Position numbers and translations under genes: made by a program
Source of the DNA: Sphingomonas quercus
GTDB taxonomy: Bacteria; Pseudomonadota; Alphaproteobacteria; Sphingomonadales; Sphingomonadaceae
Assembly (NCBI RefSeq): GCF_018863195.1
Contig: NZ_JAHKRT010000001.1
Location: forward strand, 496,001-560,000
Reading direction: 5' to 3'
DNA length: 64,000 nt
Notes under the pieces: generated by a model
Database searches by the model: none
What the model saw: the letters and a program-made list of their open reading frames with translations, nothing else
Told to the model about the DNA's origin: nothing
Part shown: piece by piece, positions 7,669 to 16,907 of the stretch
Layout of the letters: every line of letters begins with the position of its first letter
Numbering within the stretch: position 1 is the first letter of the stretch

Positions 7669-8577
7669 ATGATGACCCGGAAAGCCCTTTCCCCTCTCCT
7701 TCGACGGGGGAGAGGGCTTTTCGCGGTTCTCGCTGCGCTCGCGCTTAGCGGCCCATCCCCGCCCCCCGCCGCCAGGCCGGCGCTGTGGCGCGTGGCAGAC
7801 GCAGACACCACCATCTACCTGTTCGGCACCTTCCACGCGCTCCCGCCCGGCTACGCCTGGGAGGACGCGACGCTGAAACAGGCCTTCACCCGGGCCGACC
7901 GTCTGATCATCGAGACGATCGTCGGCGACCCGCAGGCGATGGGGGCGCTGCTCTTCCGCCTCGGAACCCCGGCCACGCCGCTGCCGCCACTGCTCGATCG
8001 CGTGCCGGCGGGCAAACGCGCCGAGTTCGCCGAGATCGTCAAGCGCTCGGGCCTGCCGGTGGCAATGCTGGACAGGCTGGAGACCTGGGCGGCGGCGTTC
8101 CTGCTCGTCCAGCCGATGATGGCCGATCTTGGCATCACCGGCAGCGAGGGCGTCGAGGAGAAGCTCAAGGCCGCGTTCGAGGCCAACAGCCGCCCGATCG
8201 GCGAACTGGAGACGGTCGAGGAGCAGCTCGGCTACATTGACGGGCTGGCCGAGGCCGACCAGCGCGCCTTCCTCGAAAGCTTCATCGAGCAGGCTTCCGA
8301 CATGCGCGCCGAGTTCGCCGCGATGCTCGCCGCCTGGGCCCGCGGCGACGAGCGCGCCATCGCCGACACGTTCGACAAGGAGCTGAAGGAATCGCCCGGT
8401 CTGCATCAGGCGCTGCTGGTACGGCGCAACGCCCATTGGGCCAATGAGATCAAGGCGCGACTGGACGACACCCCCGGCACGATCCTCGTCGCGGTCGGTG
8501 CCGGCCACCTCGCCGGCCCGGATTCGGTGCAGGAGATGCTGGAACAGCGCGGGCTGGTTGTAACGCGCGTGCAATGA
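7669..8577 (+). CDS. TraB/GumN family protein
   Basis: Exported protein of about 302 residues from the TraB/GumN family, thought to be related to metalloproteases of the Tiki/EreA fold. The N-terminal motif LFGTFHALPPG and the C-terminal GAGHLAGPDSV carry the conserved GxxH and GHL signatures. A hydrophobic stretch, LFAVLAALALSG, forms a signal or anchor. The start is ATG 7669 or 7672, right after the DHS-like stop. Oddly, the first codons overlap a terminator-like hairpin (7681-7721). No better start exists before LWRVADADT, so the hairpin is probably inside the reading frame. Function is unknown. Confidence 0.85.
   Translation: MMTRKALSPLLRRGRGLFAVLAALALSGPSPPPAARPALWRVADADTTIYLFGTFHALPPGYAWEDATLKQAFTRADRLIIETIVGDPQAMGALLFRLGTPATPLPPLLDRVPAGKRAEFAEIVKRSGLPVAMLDRLETWAAAFLLVQPMMADLGITGSEGVEEKLKAAFEANSRPIGELETVEEQLGYIDGLAEADQRAFLESFIEQASDMRAEFAAMLAAWARGDERAIADTFDKELKESPGLHQALLVRRNAHWANEIKARLDDTPGTILVAVGAGHLAGPDSVQEMLEQRGLVVTRVQ
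7681..7721 (+). terminator. Terminator-like hairpin inside the TraB/GumN start region
   Basis: AAAGCCCT (7681-7688) pairs with AGGGCTTT (7713-7720). An alternative inner stem pairs CCCTCTCC (7692-7699) with GGAGAGGG (7709-7716). A TTTT run follows. It lies 15 bases after the DHS-like stop codon, where a terminator or attenuator would be expected. Confidence 0.6.
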
Positions 8578-8629
8578 TGCTCTTGTCGCCGTCGCGACAT
8601 TTGGCCGGGCCAAGGGGAATCCCACCCGC

Positions 8630-9598
8630 ATGGCCGCACCCACGAAGAAGCTGTCCCTGCCGACGCGCATCCTGATCGCGGCGCTGGACAGGATGATGCC
8701 GCTGATCCGGCATCGCATCCAGCGTGACAATCAGTGCGACAATGCGCAATTTCCCTACTGGCTGCAAACCACCTACGCCATCTCGCCCGATGTGCTGCGG
8801 CTCGACCCGGATACGCCGTTCATGACCAGCTCGGCGGCGATGGCGCGCGATTTCTACCACCCGGAATTCCGCCGGCTCTGCGACCTGATCGGCTCTGACG
8901 TGCATCTCCACCGCAAGCTGTGGGAATTCGTGTTCATCATCCATCATGCGCTGCAAAGCAGCGTGGTGCGGCCCGGCGCGCGCGGGCTGGCGTTCGGCGT
9001 CGGGCGCGAAAGCCTGCCGGCCTTGTCCGCGGAAATGAACATGCGGATCACCGCCACGGACGCGCCGCATACGCTGGAGGCGGCCGCCGCCTGGAGCCTT
9101 GGCGAGCAGCATTCCGCCGGTCTGGACGCGCTGCCCTGCGGCCGGCTGGACCGCGCCACCTTAGCGGAGCGCCTGGAATGGCGGCCATGCGACATGAACG
9201 CCATAGCCCCCGATCTGCGCGGCTATGATCTCTGCTGGTCGTCCTGCGCGCTCGAGCATCTCGGCAGCATCGCGCTCGGGCTGGAGTTCATCGTCAACAG
9301 CGTGGAATGCCTGGCGCCCGGCGGCGTCGCCATCCACACCACGGAACTAAACCTCTCGTCCAACCGCGAAACGGTGGAGTCCGGCGAGACGGTGTTGTTC
9401 CGCCGCCGCGATCTGGAGGCGGTGTCGGAGCGGCTGCGGGCGGCAGGGCACAGCGTCATGCCCTTCCGGGTGGAGCCGGACAGTTTCGTGATGGACAGTT
9501 TCGTCGATACCCCGCCCTATCCGCGGCCGCATTTGCGCGTGGCGCTGCTCGGCCATGTCTCGACCTCGGCCGGGCTCGTCATCCGCAAGGCCGGATAG
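8630..9598 (+). CDS. SAM-dependent methyltransferase-like protein
   Basis: Predicted 322-residue cytoplasmic protein with a class I methyltransferase core. The region GLAFGVGRESLPALSAE (about residues 119-135) corresponds to the SAM-binding glycine loop. It is followed by ITATDAPH (acidic residue ending beta-2), CDMNAI, and YDLCWSSCALEHLGSI, the motif IV/post-IV region common in small-molecule and glycan methyltransferases. The C-terminal part has LAPGGVAIHTTE. An N-terminal helical extension of about 80 residues is of unknown role. The substrate is unknown; nothing in the neighbourhood points to a pathway. Confidence 0.78.
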   Translation: MAAPTKKLSLPTRILIAALDRMMPLIRHRIQRDNQCDNAQFPYWLQTTYAISPDVLRLDPDTPFMTSSAAMARDFYHPEFRRLCDLIGSDVHLHRKLWEFVFIIHHALQSSVVRPGARGLAFGVGRESLPALSAEMNMRITATDAPHTLEAAAAWSLGEQHSAGLDALPCGRLDRATLAERLEWRPCDMNAIAPDLRGYDLCWSSCALEHLGSIALGLEFIVNSVECLAPGGVAIHTTELNLSSNRETVESGETVLFRRRDLEAVSERLRAAGHSVMPFRVEPDSFVMDSFVDTPPYPRPHLRVALLGHVSTSAGLVIRKAG

Positions 9599-9602
9599 GC
9601 GA

Positions 9603-10046
9603 TCAGCCGTCGCGTCGGCGCAGCAGGGCGATGGGGATGAACGTCATCACCAGTTCGTCATGCTGGTTGAACATGCTCAGCCGATAGCGGACCACCCCCA
9701 TCGGCCTGGAGCGCGACGGGCGCAGCTCCAGTATCTCCGTCTCGCAGCGGAGCACGTCGCCGGGGTGGACCGGCTTCAGCCAGCGCAGTTCGTCGACGCC
9801 TGCCGCGCCGAGGCTGCCGGCCATGTCCCCGCCCATCGCCTCGACGATCATCGCCATCGCCATCGAACAGCTATGCCAGCCGCTCGCCGCCAGCCGGCCG
9901 AAATGGGTGGCGGCGGCGCCCTCGTCGCTGGTGTGGAAGGGCTGGGGATCATATTTCGCGGCGAAGGCCAGCACCTCCTCGCGCGTCACCTCATAGCGGC
10001 CGAACGCCGCCTTCTGCCCGACCGAGAGATCGTCGAACCAGGGCAT
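9603..10046 (-). CDS. MaoC family dehydratase (hotdog fold)
   Basis: A 147-residue single-hotdog protein with the R-hydratase/MaoC layout. The conserved stretch FAAKYDPQPFH (residues about 28-38) supplies the catalytic aspartate and histidine. LAASGWHSCSMAM and LKPVHPGDVL follow. Such proteins hydrate enoyl-CoA substrates in fatty-acid or dicarboxylate metabolism. Its ATG overlaps the last base of the ychF stop (TGATG), giving translational coupling to a housekeeping GTPase-like gene. That coupling says little about its substrate. Confidence 0.9.
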   Translation of the reverse strand: MPWFDDLSVGQKAAFGRYEVTREEVLAFAAKYDPQPFHTSDEGAAATHFGRLAASGWHSCSMAMAMIVEAMGGDMAGSLGAAGVDELRWLKPVHPGDVLRCETEILELRPSRSRPMGVVRYRLSMFNQHDELVMTFIPIALLRRRDG

Positions 10047-11146
10047 CAGACGTTGAAGCGGAACAGCAGCACGTCGCCATCATGGACGACATAGTCCTTG
10101 CCTTCCGACCGCAGCTTGCCGGCCTCACGCGCGCCGGCCTCGCCATTGTTCGCGATATAGTCGGCATAGGCGATGGTCTCGGCGCGGATGAAGCCGCGCT
10201 CGAAATCAGAATGGATGGCGCCGGCCGCCTGCGGGGCCCTGGAGCCCTGCGGGATCGTCCAGGCACGGGCCTCCTTGGGGCCGACCGTGAAGAAGGTGAT
10301 AAGGTCGAGCAGGCGGTAACCGGCGCGGATGACACGGGCGAGGCCGGTCTCGGCAAGGCCGAGGTCGGACAGGAACTCGGCGCGGTCCTCGGGGCTCAGC
10401 GTGACGATCTCCGCCTCGATCGCCGCGGAGACGACCACCGCCTGCGCGCCCTCGGCGGCGGCCTTCTCGAACACGCGGGCGGAGTGGGCGTTGCCATTGG
10501 CGGCGGCGCCCTCGTCGACGTTACAGACATAGAGCACCGGCTTGGCCGTCAGCAGCTGCGCCTGGGCGAAGATCCGCGCCTCGTCGTCATCGCCCGGCAC
10601 GGCGAGGCGGGCGGGCTTGCCATCCCGCAGCAGGTCGAGCGCGCGGCCGAGCACGGCGGCCGCCGCCCTGGCTTCCTTGTCGCCCTGTTGCGCCTTCTTG
10701 GCGAAGGCGGGCACCCGCCGCTCGAGCGAATCGAGATCGGAGAGCATCAGCTCCGTCTCCACCGTCTCGGCATCCGCGATCGGATCGACGCGGCCCTCGA
10801 CATGGGTGACGTCGCCTTCCTCGAAGCAGCGCAGCACATGGACGATGGCGTCCACCTCGCGGATATTGGCGAGAAACTGGTTGCCCAGCCCCTCTCCCTT
10901 GCTGGCGCCACGCACCAGGCCGGCGATGTCGACGAAGCCGAGCTGCGTCTCGATGATCTTGGCCGAGCCGGCGATGGCGGCGAGCTTGTCCAGCCGCTCG
11001 TCAGGCACCGCCACCTGCCCGACATTGGGCTCGATCGTGCAGAACGGGTAATTGGCGGCCTGCGCCGCCGCGGTTTCGGTCAGCGCGTTGAAAAGGGTCG
11101 ATTTGCCGACGTTCGGCAGGCCGACAATGCCACAGCGGAAGCCCAT
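10046..11146 (-). CDS. ychF: Redox-regulated ATPase YchF (OLA1 family)
   Basis: A 366-residue OBG-family P-loop protein, complete at both ends. GLPNVGKSTLFNALT is the G1 loop, DIAGLVRGASKGEGLGNQFL is G3 with downstream residues, and the nucleotide-base motif is replaced by YVCNVDEG, the change that makes the family prefer ATP. The C-terminal TGS domain ends with KDYVVHDGDVLLFRFNV. YchF binds ribosomes and dampens oxidative-stress responses in other bacteria. In many proteobacteria it follows rplY and pth; here two plus-strand genes separate it from pth. Confidence 0.97.
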   Translation of the reverse strand: MGFRCGIVGLPNVGKSTLFNALTETAAAQAANYPFCTIEPNVGQVAVPDERLDKLAAIAGSAKIIETQLGFVDIAGLVRGASKGEGLGNQFLANIREVDAIVHVLRCFEEGDVTHVEGRVDPIADAETVETELMLSDLDSLERRVPAFAKKAQQGDKEARAAAAVLGRALDLLRDGKPARLAVPGDDDEARIFAQAQLLTAKPVLYVCNVDEGAAANGNAHSARVFEKAAAEGAQAVVVSAAIEAEIVTLSPEDRAEFLSDLGLAETGLARVIRAGYRLLDLITFFTVGPKEARAWTIPQGSRAPQAAGAIHSDFERGFIRAETIAYADYIANNGEAGAREAGKLRSEGKDYVVHDGDVLLFRFNV

Positions 11147-11278
11147 AGGTGTTCGCGATCCATTTCGGGAGAAGTCTTGGCCCCGGCGGATAAACGCTTA
11201 GGCGCGACAGCACCAGCCATCGTGGAACCTAGCGTGCCGCCAGATCATTCTCCGGGCGTATCATGATGGAGATGGATC

Positions 11279-11584
11279 ATGGCTGACGACGTCAACAAGG
11301 TGCTCGACGAGGACGCCGAGGACGAGTTCGCGATCGCCGAATCGCTGGCGGTGCCCGGCAGCGGCAGCACGCAGGGCTCGGCCAACGCAATCCCGGACCG
11401 GGATGGCACATTGCTTCCCGCCGACGAGTTGGAGGAAGAGGCGGTGCGCCTGCGTCGCCGCGCCATCGGCAATGCCATCGACGACAATGCCGCATCCCAT
11501 ATGGGCGGCATGGGCGCGCAGGGCGGCCAGGCCGATTTCGGATCCGCCGGCAACCTCGCCGACTACGACACCTCCAAGATCTGA
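11279..11584 (+). CDS. Small acidic hypothetical protein
   Basis: Predicted 101-residue, very acidic and hydrophilic protein. It has no membrane segment or signal peptide. The middle has an ELEEEAVRLRRRAIGNAIDD helix-like stretch. The C-terminal half is rich in glycine, alanine and aspartate (MGGMGAQGGQADFGSAGNLAD) and looks disordered. The ATG at 11279 is preceded by purine-rich GGAGATGG about five bases upstream. Reading-frame composition resembles the neighbours, so it is probably a real gene, but I do not recognise a family. Confidence 0.6.
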   Translation: MADDVNKVLDEDAEDEFAIAESLAVPGSGSTQGSANAIPDRDGTLLPADELEEEAVRLRRRAIGNAIDDNAASHMGGMGAQGGQADFGSAGNLADYDTSKI

Positions 11585-11728
11585 GCCGCGGTGCGGGCGG
11601 AGCGGCACGAGCCCTCCGCCCGCCGGGCTTACTTGTTCGGCGCAGGAACTGACGCGCTTGTCGCCTTCCCCGTGCGCCTGATCGCCTCCCCCCGCTAGAC
11701 CGCTCGCAGGTTTCGAGGGTGGGGAAAC

Positions 11729-12481
11729 ATGGCGACACTCGCAGCGGCGCAGGCCAGGGGCCGCGCCTTCGAACACATATTCTTCAGCGGCGCCGCAGTG
11801 GCGATGATCATGCTCATCGTCGCGGGCTTCCTGCCGAGCTATTATCTGCGCGGCGTGATGCCGGCGGCGGTGCCGATGCTGCCGATGACGCCGCTCGTCC
11901 ACCTGCACGGGCTGGTGTTCAGCCTGTGGCTGCTCCTTTACCTCGCGCAGACCCTGCTCGCCGGCAGTGGCCGCATCGACCTGCACCGCCGGCTGGGCCT
12001 CGCCGGACTGCCGCTGGTGGTGGCGATGGCGGCGATCGCGCTTACCACCGCCGTCAACGGCGTCGGTCGCCACTCGGCACCGCCGGGCATCCCGCCGCTG
12101 AACTGGCTGGTGGTGCCGCTGTTCGACGTACCGGTGTTCGCCGGGCTGATCGGCGCCGCGCTGTGGCAGCGCCGCCGGCCGATCGCCCACAAAAGGCTGA
12201 TGTACGCCGCGATGACCGGCATGCTCGGGCCGGGCCTTGGCCGCCTGCCGGCCCAGTTCGGCATCGAGGCCGGCCCGGCCTTCTTCTTCGGTTTGCCCGA
12301 CCTGTTCATGGTCGCCCTCATGCTGTGGGATCGTAAATCGAGCGGGCGCATCCAGCCCGTGACCCTTTGGGCGACCGGCCTGATCGTCGCCTCCCAGCTG
12401 ATCCGCATGATGCTGATCGGGAGCGCCGAATGGTATTATTTTGCCGGTGCCGTGTTCCGCCTCGCCGGCTGGGCGATCTAG
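11729..12481 (+). CDS. Conserved multi-pass membrane protein, unknown function
   Basis: A 250-residue integral membrane protein with about six to seven hydrophobic helices and a basic C-terminal loop. Histidines stand at helix ends (LVHLHGLVFSLW and IDLHRRLGLAG), a pattern seen in a widespread group of uncharacterised proteins that resemble b-type cytochrome membrane proteins. Heme binding is only a possibility. ATG at 11729 follows GTGGGGAAAC. It is convergent with pth; a small GC hairpin (about 12485-12495) lies after its stop. Confidence 0.72.
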   Translation: MATLAAAQARGRAFEHIFFSGAAVAMIMLIVAGFLPSYYLRGVMPAAVPMLPMTPLVHLHGLVFSLWLLLYLAQTLLAGSGRIDLHRRLGLAGLPLVVAMAAIALTTAVNGVGRHSAPPGIPPLNWLVVPLFDVPVFAGLIGAALWQRRRPIAHKRLMYAAMTGMLGPGLGRLPAQFGIEAGPAFFFGLPDLFMVALMLWDRKSSGRIQPVTLWATGLIVASQLIRMMLIGSAEWYYFAGAVFRLAGWAI

Positions 12482-12507
12482 CCGCCCCTTCGGGGAGCCG
12501 AGTATGA

Positions 12508-13077
12508 TCAGTCGGCGAGCCTCAGCGCGACCTCGTTCATGAAGCGCGCGTCGTCGCCGGCCGCGAGCAGCGGCGCCTCGGCGGCGATCGCGCCCAGCAT
12601 GTCGGCAAGCGGATCCATCTCGGCCTTGGCGTAGTTGCCGAGGACGTGGCCGGTGACGCGGTCCTTGTGGCCCGGATGGCCGATGCCGATGCGCACCCGG
12701 CGAAACTCCGGCCCGAAATGGCGATCGGTGTCGCGCAGGCCGTTATGGCCGGCGGTGCCGCCGCCGGTCTTCACCTTGACGCGGAACGGGGCGAGGTCGA
12801 GCTCGTCGTGGAACAGCGTCAGCGCCGCGGCGTCGAGCTTGTAGAAACGTGCCGCCTCCGCGATCGACCGGCCGCTTTCGTTCATGAACGTCGCTGGCTT
12901 GAGCAGCAGCACGCGGGCATTGCCGATCCGCCCCAGCGCCGACCAGCCCTGGAACTGCTTGCGCCACGGATCGAAGCCATGGACCTCGGCAATGGCGTCC
13001 ACCGCCATGAACCCGACATTGTGGCGATTGAGCGCATATTGCGCGCCCGGATTGCCGAGGCCGACCCAGAGCTGCAT
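12508..13077 (-). CDS. pth: Peptidyl-tRNA hydrolase
   Basis: Rescues tRNA from peptidyl-tRNA released by stalled ribosomes. The 189-residue protein shows all family signatures: WVGLGNPGAQYALNRHNVGF with the catalytic histidine, KPATFMNESG with the substrate-binding asparagine, the HDELDL acidic residue and GGGTAGHNGLRD. I prefer ATG 13075-13077 (MQLWVGLGNPG). GTG 13084-13086, three codons upstream, is possible but sits only two bases from GGAGG. It lies 85 bases downstream of rplY on the same strand, a common pairing, with a hairpin between them. Confidence 0.95.
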   Translation of the reverse strand: MQLWVGLGNPGAQYALNRHNVGFMAVDAIAEVHGFDPWRKQFQGWSALGRIGNARVLLLKPATFMNESGRSIAEAARFYKLDAAALTLFHDELDLAPFRVKVKTGGGTAGHNGLRDTDRHFGPEFRRVRIGIGHPGHKDRVTGHVLGNYAKAEMDPLADMLGAIAAEAPLLAAGDDARFMNEVALRLAD

Positions 13078-13103
13078 CCGCTTCACTTCCTCCAGACATG
13101 GAA

Positions 13104-13134
13104 AGGGCCGGCGCCGGTGAACCGGGCCGGCCCT
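13104..13134 (-). terminator. Hairpin between rplY and pth
   Basis: AGGGCCGGC (13104-13112) pairs with GCCGGCCCT (13126-13134). The 13-base loop can itself form CCGG/CCGG. On the minus strand it is followed by TTTCC. It lies downstream of rplY and probably attenuates readthrough into pth. Confidence 0.65.
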
Positions 13135-13161
13135 GTCCCTATGCCCTGACGGGCGGAGGGA

Positions 13162-13776
13162 TTACTCCCCCTCGACCTCGGTCTGCGCCTCGCCCTCGGA
13201 GGACTTGAGCGCCGACGGGGCGACGATCGTCGCGATGGTGAAATCGCGGTCGTCGATCGCCGGGGTGGCGCCGCGGGGCAGCGTCACGGCGGAGATGTGC
13301 ACCGATTCGCCGACCTCGAGACCGGTCAGCTTCACGATGATCTCATCGGGAATCTCGGCCGCATCGACGATCAGCTCGATCTCGTGCTTGACGATGTTGA
13401 GCACGCCGCCGCGCTTGATGCCGGGCGAGCCTTCTTCATCATCGAAGCGCACCGGCACGTTGACGTGCACCTTGGTGTGCTCGCCGATGCGCAGGAAATC
13501 GGCGTGCAGCGGCCGGTCGGTGACCGGGTGGAACTGCACGTCCTTCGGCAGGGTGCGGATCTGCTGGCCGTCCAGCTCGATCATCACCACGGAATTCATG
13601 AAGTGGCCGGTGCCGAGCTGGCGCGCGAGGAGCCTTTCCTCGACATGGATGCCCTGCGGCTCCTGGCCGGCGCCGTAGATCACGGCGGGGATGCGACCTT
13701 CACGGCGCAGATGACGGGAGGCTCCCTTGCCAGCCCGATCGCGCGCTTCGGCCGACAGCGTGAGCTGATCGCTCAT
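13162..13776 (-). CDS. rplY: 50S ribosomal protein L25/general stress protein Ctc
   Basis: Binds 5S rRNA in the large subunit. At 204 residues it is the long CTC form: an N-terminal L25 domain ([21 protein letters not shown], with the VIYGAG motif) followed by the TL5 C-terminal beta domain (from about residue 95, including [10 protein letters not shown] and [11 protein letters not shown]). The tail is acidic. ATG 13774-13776 has TTTGGAGA about seven bases upstream. It leads the minus-strand rplY-pth pair. Confidence 0.96.
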   Translation of the reverse strand: MSDQLTLSAEARDRAGKGASRHLRREGRIPAVIYGAGQEPQGIHVEERLLARQLGTGHFMNSVVMIELDGQQIRTLPKDVQFHPVTDRPLHADFLRIGEHTKVHVNVPVRFDDEEGSPGIKRGGVLNIVKHEIELIVDAAEIPDEIIVKLTGLEVGESVHISAVTLPRGATPAIDDRDFTIATIVAPSALKSSEGEAQTEVEGE

Positions 13777-13881
13777 ATCGTGTCTCCAAATGTTGCGTTT
13801 GCATTCACGCCCGAGCCTCCAGGGATGACCCCGGACGTGAAGGGCGGGCCTCTAGCGGAGATGGCCGCAAAGGGCAAAGGA

Positions 13882-13915
13882 AAAGGGCGCGGCACCCGTT
13901 GGCGCCACGCCCTTT
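13882..13915 (-). terminator. Terminator of the petABC operon
   Basis: Read on the minus strand, AAAGGGCGTGGC pairs with GCCGCGCCCTTT over 12 positions with one wobble, and TTCC follows. It begins 28 bases after the cytochrome c1 stop codon, the expected position for the end of the bc1 operon. Confidence 0.78.
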
Positions 13916-13943
13916 CCTGTGTGCGAGCCCGGAGGCCGGGCGA

Positions 13944-14783
13944 TCAATGCTTCTTGTCGGCCCAGATGTTCCGGTAGGCCAGATAGGCCAGGATGGTGGT
14001 GACGAGCAGGAAGAGCACCACCGCGATACCGGCGCGATGACGATTCTCCAGCTTCGGCTCGGCCGTCCAGGTAAGGAAGGCCGCGACGTCCTGCGCCATC
14101 TGGTCGCGGGTGGCGTTGGTGCCGTCCGCATAGGTGACCTGCCCGTCGGCCGCGAGCGGCGGCGGCATCGCGATGTTGAGGTTCGCGAAATACGGGTTGT
14201 AGTGCAGGCTCGGCGGCGTCTTGGCGTCGGGGAACTTCTTGAGAAGCTCCGCCGGCTGGTCCTGATAGCCGATCAGCAGCGAGTGGACATAGGCGGCATG
14301 GCCCTCACGCGACTTGGTGATCAGCGAGAGATCCGGCGGCAGCGCATTGTTGTTGGCGGCACGCGCCGCAGTCTCGTTCGCATAGGGCGACGGGAACTTG
14401 TCCGACGCCAGATTCTTGCGGGTGGCGGGCTCGCCGGTGTCGGGGTTGATCGACGGCTGCTCGGTCGCCCACTGGTTGGCGATCGCCTTCACCTCGGCCT
14501 TGGTAAAGCCGATCTGCTCCAGATCGTGGAAAGCGACGAGGCTCAGCGAGTGACAGGCCGAGCAGACTTCCTTGTAGACCTGGAAGCCGCGCTGCAGCTG
14601 CTGGCGATCGAAACGGCCGAAGGGGCCGTCCGACGCCAGGTGCAGTTCCATCGGCTCGCGATGGAATTCGTGCTGGGCGGTGACCTGCGCCGCCTCGCGG
14701 GGCATGAAGAAGGCCACGGTCAGCGCGAGCACGAAGCCCAGGCCGACGATCGGGGCGATGAAGGGACCGAAGAAGCGGAGCAT
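13944..14783 (-). CDS. petC: Cytochrome c1 of the ubiquinol-cytochrome c reductase (bc1) complex
   Basis: Heme protein that passes electrons from the Rieske centre to cytochrome c. In 279 residues it shows an N-terminal membrane segment or signal (residues 8-27), the heme c motif CSACH (C74, C77, H78), and an axial-methionine region, NIAMPPPL. A single C-terminal transmembrane helix (AGIAVVLFLLVTTILAYLAY) anchors it with the heme domain in the periplasm. It is the last gene of petA-petB-petC, 23 bases after cytochrome b, and a terminator follows. Confidence 0.97.
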   Translation of the reverse strand: MLRFFGPFIAPIVGLGFVLALTVAFFMPREAAQVTAQHEFHREPMELHLASDGPFGRFDRQQLQRGFQVYKEVCSACHSLSLVAFHDLEQIGFTKAEVKAIANQWATEQPSINPDTGEPATRKNLASDKFPSPYANETAARAANNNALPPDLSLITKSREGHAAYVHSLLIGYQDQPAELLKKFPDAKTPPSLHYNPYFANLNIAMPPPLAADGQVTYADGTNATRDQMAQDVAAFLTWTAEPKLENRHRAGIAVVLFLLVTTILAYLAYRNIWADKKH

Positions 14784-14806
14784 GATCTGTCTCTTTCCCC
14801 CGAAGC

Positions 14807-16093
14807 TCAGGCCTGCTGGCCCAGCGGTGCTGCTTCCTCAGCCTCACCGTGAAGCACCGATTCCGTGATCGAGTTAGGCAGCGCGAGCGGCCTCTCGATG
14901 CGCGAGATGATCGGCAGGATGATCAGGAAGTGCGCGAAATAATAGGCGGCGGCAAACTGGCCGATGCGGACATAGGGCTCTTCGGCCGGGCTCTTGCCGA
15001 TGAAGCCGAGCAGGATCACGTCGGCAACCAGCACCCAGAAGAACCACTTGTACATCGGACGATAGTTGGCGGAGCGCACCGGCGAACGATCGATCCACGG
15101 CAGGAAGAACAGCAGCGCGATCGCCGCGAACATCGCCACCACGCCCCACAGCTTCGCCGGCACCCACAGGAAGTTCACGGTGAAGGCGCGCAGGATCGCG
15201 TAGAAGGGCCAGAAATACCATTCCGGCACGATGTGCGCGGGCGTCGAGAGCGGGTTGGCCGGAATATAGTTATCCGGGTGGCCAAGCGCGTTCGGCGCGA
15301 AGAACAGCAGCAGCGAGAAGCAGAGCAGGAACACGCCCAGGCCGAACCCGTCCTTCGCCGTGTAATAGGGGTGGAACGGCACGGTGTCCTGCGGGCCCTT
15401 CACCTCGACGCCGGTCGGGTTGTTCGACCCCGGGATGTGCAGCGCCCAGATGTGCAGCACGATCACCGCCGCGATCACGAAGGGCAGCAGATAGTGCAGC
15501 GAGAAGAAGCGGTTGAGCGCGGCGTTGTCCGGCGCGAAGCCGCCGAGCAGCCACACGCGGATCGGCTCGCCCACCACCGGAATGGCGGAGAAGAAGCCGG
15601 TGATCACCTGCGCGCCCCAGAAGCTCATCTGGCCCCAGGGAAGGACATAGCCCATGAAGGCGGTGGCCATCATCAGCAGGAAGATCACCACGCCGAGCAG
15701 CCACACCATCTCGCGCGGCGCCTTGTAGGAGCCGTAGAACAGGCCGCGGAAGATGTGCAGGTAGACGACGATGAAGAAGAAGCTCGCCCCGTTGGCGTGC
15801 GCGTAGCGCAGCAGCCAGCCGGAGTTCACGTCGCGCATGATATGCTCGACGCTGTCGAAGGCGACGCCGGCATTGGCGGCATAGTGCATCGCCAGGATGA
15901 TGCCGGTGAGGATCTGGATGCCGAGCGCGGCACCGGCGAGAACGCCGAAGTTCCAGAAATAGTTGAGATTGCGCGGCACCGGATAGCCGGCGCCCACCGC
16001 GTTGTAGACGAGGCGCGGCAGCGGCAGCTTCTCGTCCATCCAGCGCATGAAGGGGTGCTTGGGTGCGTAATGCTCAGCCCAGGGAAAGCTCAT
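14807..16093 (-). CDS. petB: Cytochrome b of the bc1 complex
   Basis: The 428-residue, eight-helix core subunit with two b hemes and the quinol (Qo) and quinone (Qi) sites. Paired heme-ligand histidines lie in [23 protein letters not shown] and in [23 protein letters not shown]. The Qo-site PEWY motif is clear in [25 protein letters not shown] is the helix-cd1 signature. Start ATG 16091-16093 follows the petA stop by 11 bases. Cytochrome b and c1 are separate genes, as in most alphaproteobacteria. Confidence 0.98.
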   Translation of the reverse strand: MSFPWAEHYAPKHPFMRWMDEKLPLPRLVYNAVGAGYPVPRNLNYFWNFGVLAGAALGIQILTGIILAMHYAANAGVAFDSVEHIMRDVNSGWLLRYAHANGASFFFIVVYLHIFRGLFYGSYKAPREMVWLLGVVIFLLMMATAFMGYVLPWGQMSFWGAQVITGFFSAIPVVGEPIRVWLLGGFAPDNAALNRFFSLHYLLPFVIAAVIVLHIWALHIPGSNNPTGVEVKGPQDTVPFHPYYTAKDGFGLGVFLLCFSLLLFFAPNALGHPDNYIPANPLSTPAHIVPEWYFWPFYAILRAFTVNFLWVPAKLWGVVAMFAAIALLFFLPWIDRSPVRSANYRPMYKWFFWVLVADVILLGFIGKSPAEEPYVRIGQFAAAYYFAHFLIILPIISRIERPLALPNSITESVLHGEAEEAAPLGQQA

Positions 16094-16104
16094 CTTCTTC
16101 TACC

Positions 16105-16677
16105 TCAGCCGATCTGGACGACGGTGTCGGACGCGAACTTATAGTCCGGTACGTGGAGGTTGAGCGGCGCCGGGCCCTTACGGATGCGGGCCGCCGTATC
16201 ATAATGCGAACCGTGGCACGGGCAGAAATAGCCGCCGAAATCGCCGCGCGGCTCGCCCTCGCCCGCGCCCAGCGGCACGCAGCCGAGATGGGTGCAGACG
16301 CCGAGCGTGATCAGCCAGTTCTGCTTGCCCTCCTTGGTGCGCTCGGCGAGCGTCGCCGGATCGCGCAGCGAGGCGGGATCGACGGCGTTGGCCTCCGCGA
16401 TCTCCTTGGCGGTCAGGTTGCGGATGAACACCGGCTGCTTGCGCCACGAGGTCTTGATCGCCTGGCCCTCGGCGATCTTCGACACGTCGACCTCGATCGA
16501 GGCGAGCGCCAGCACGTCGGCGGACGGGTTCATCTGGTTGACCAGCGGAAACACCACTGCGACCGCGCCGGCACCGGCGAAGCTTACCGCGGCAATGTTG
16601 ATGAAGTCGCGCCGGCGCACGCCGGATTCGCCGACCTCGGCCGGATTGGGTTCGTCGGTATGTTCCAAGGTCGCCAT
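16105..16677 (-). CDS. petA: Rieske iron-sulfur subunit of the bc1 complex
   Basis: Carries the 2Fe-2S cluster that takes the first electron from ubiquinol. The 190-residue protein has a twin-arginine signal-anchor ([17 protein letters not shown], residues 21-37) that inserts it folded through Tat. Cluster ligands are C128 and H130 in box I (CTHLGC) and C152 and H155 in box II (CPCHGSHYD); C133 and C154 form the disulfide. It is the first gene of petA-petB-petC, divergent from trmL with a 230-base region between that must hold both promoters. Confidence 0.98.
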   Translation of the reverse strand: MATLEHTDEPNPAEVGESGVRRRDFINIAAVSFAGAGAVAVVFPLVNQMNPSADVLALASIEVDVSKIAEGQAIKTSWRKQPVFIRNLTAKEIAEANAVDPASLRDPATLAERTKEGKQNWLITLGVCTHLGCVPLGAGEGEPRGDFGGYFCPCHGSHYDTAARIRKGPAPLNLHVPDYKFASDTVVQIG

Positions 16678-16907
16678 CTATAAGCCCTTGCGCAGTCCCC
16701 GGTTACGCCAAAGGCAGGGGTCGCGTGCCTTTTGCCAGACAGCCCCTGCTTGAACGCCCCGCCCGGGCTCGGACCCGGCGGTTGCGCGCTGATAGCCTCG
16801 CATTTTCGGTTTTGCCAACTGCTTTCGTTACAGGAACATAATGTTGCGAGACGTTCGCAATAAGCCGGGCTGGCGTGCAAGGGCCTGCTCCGCTTAAGGA
16901 CAGGGTC

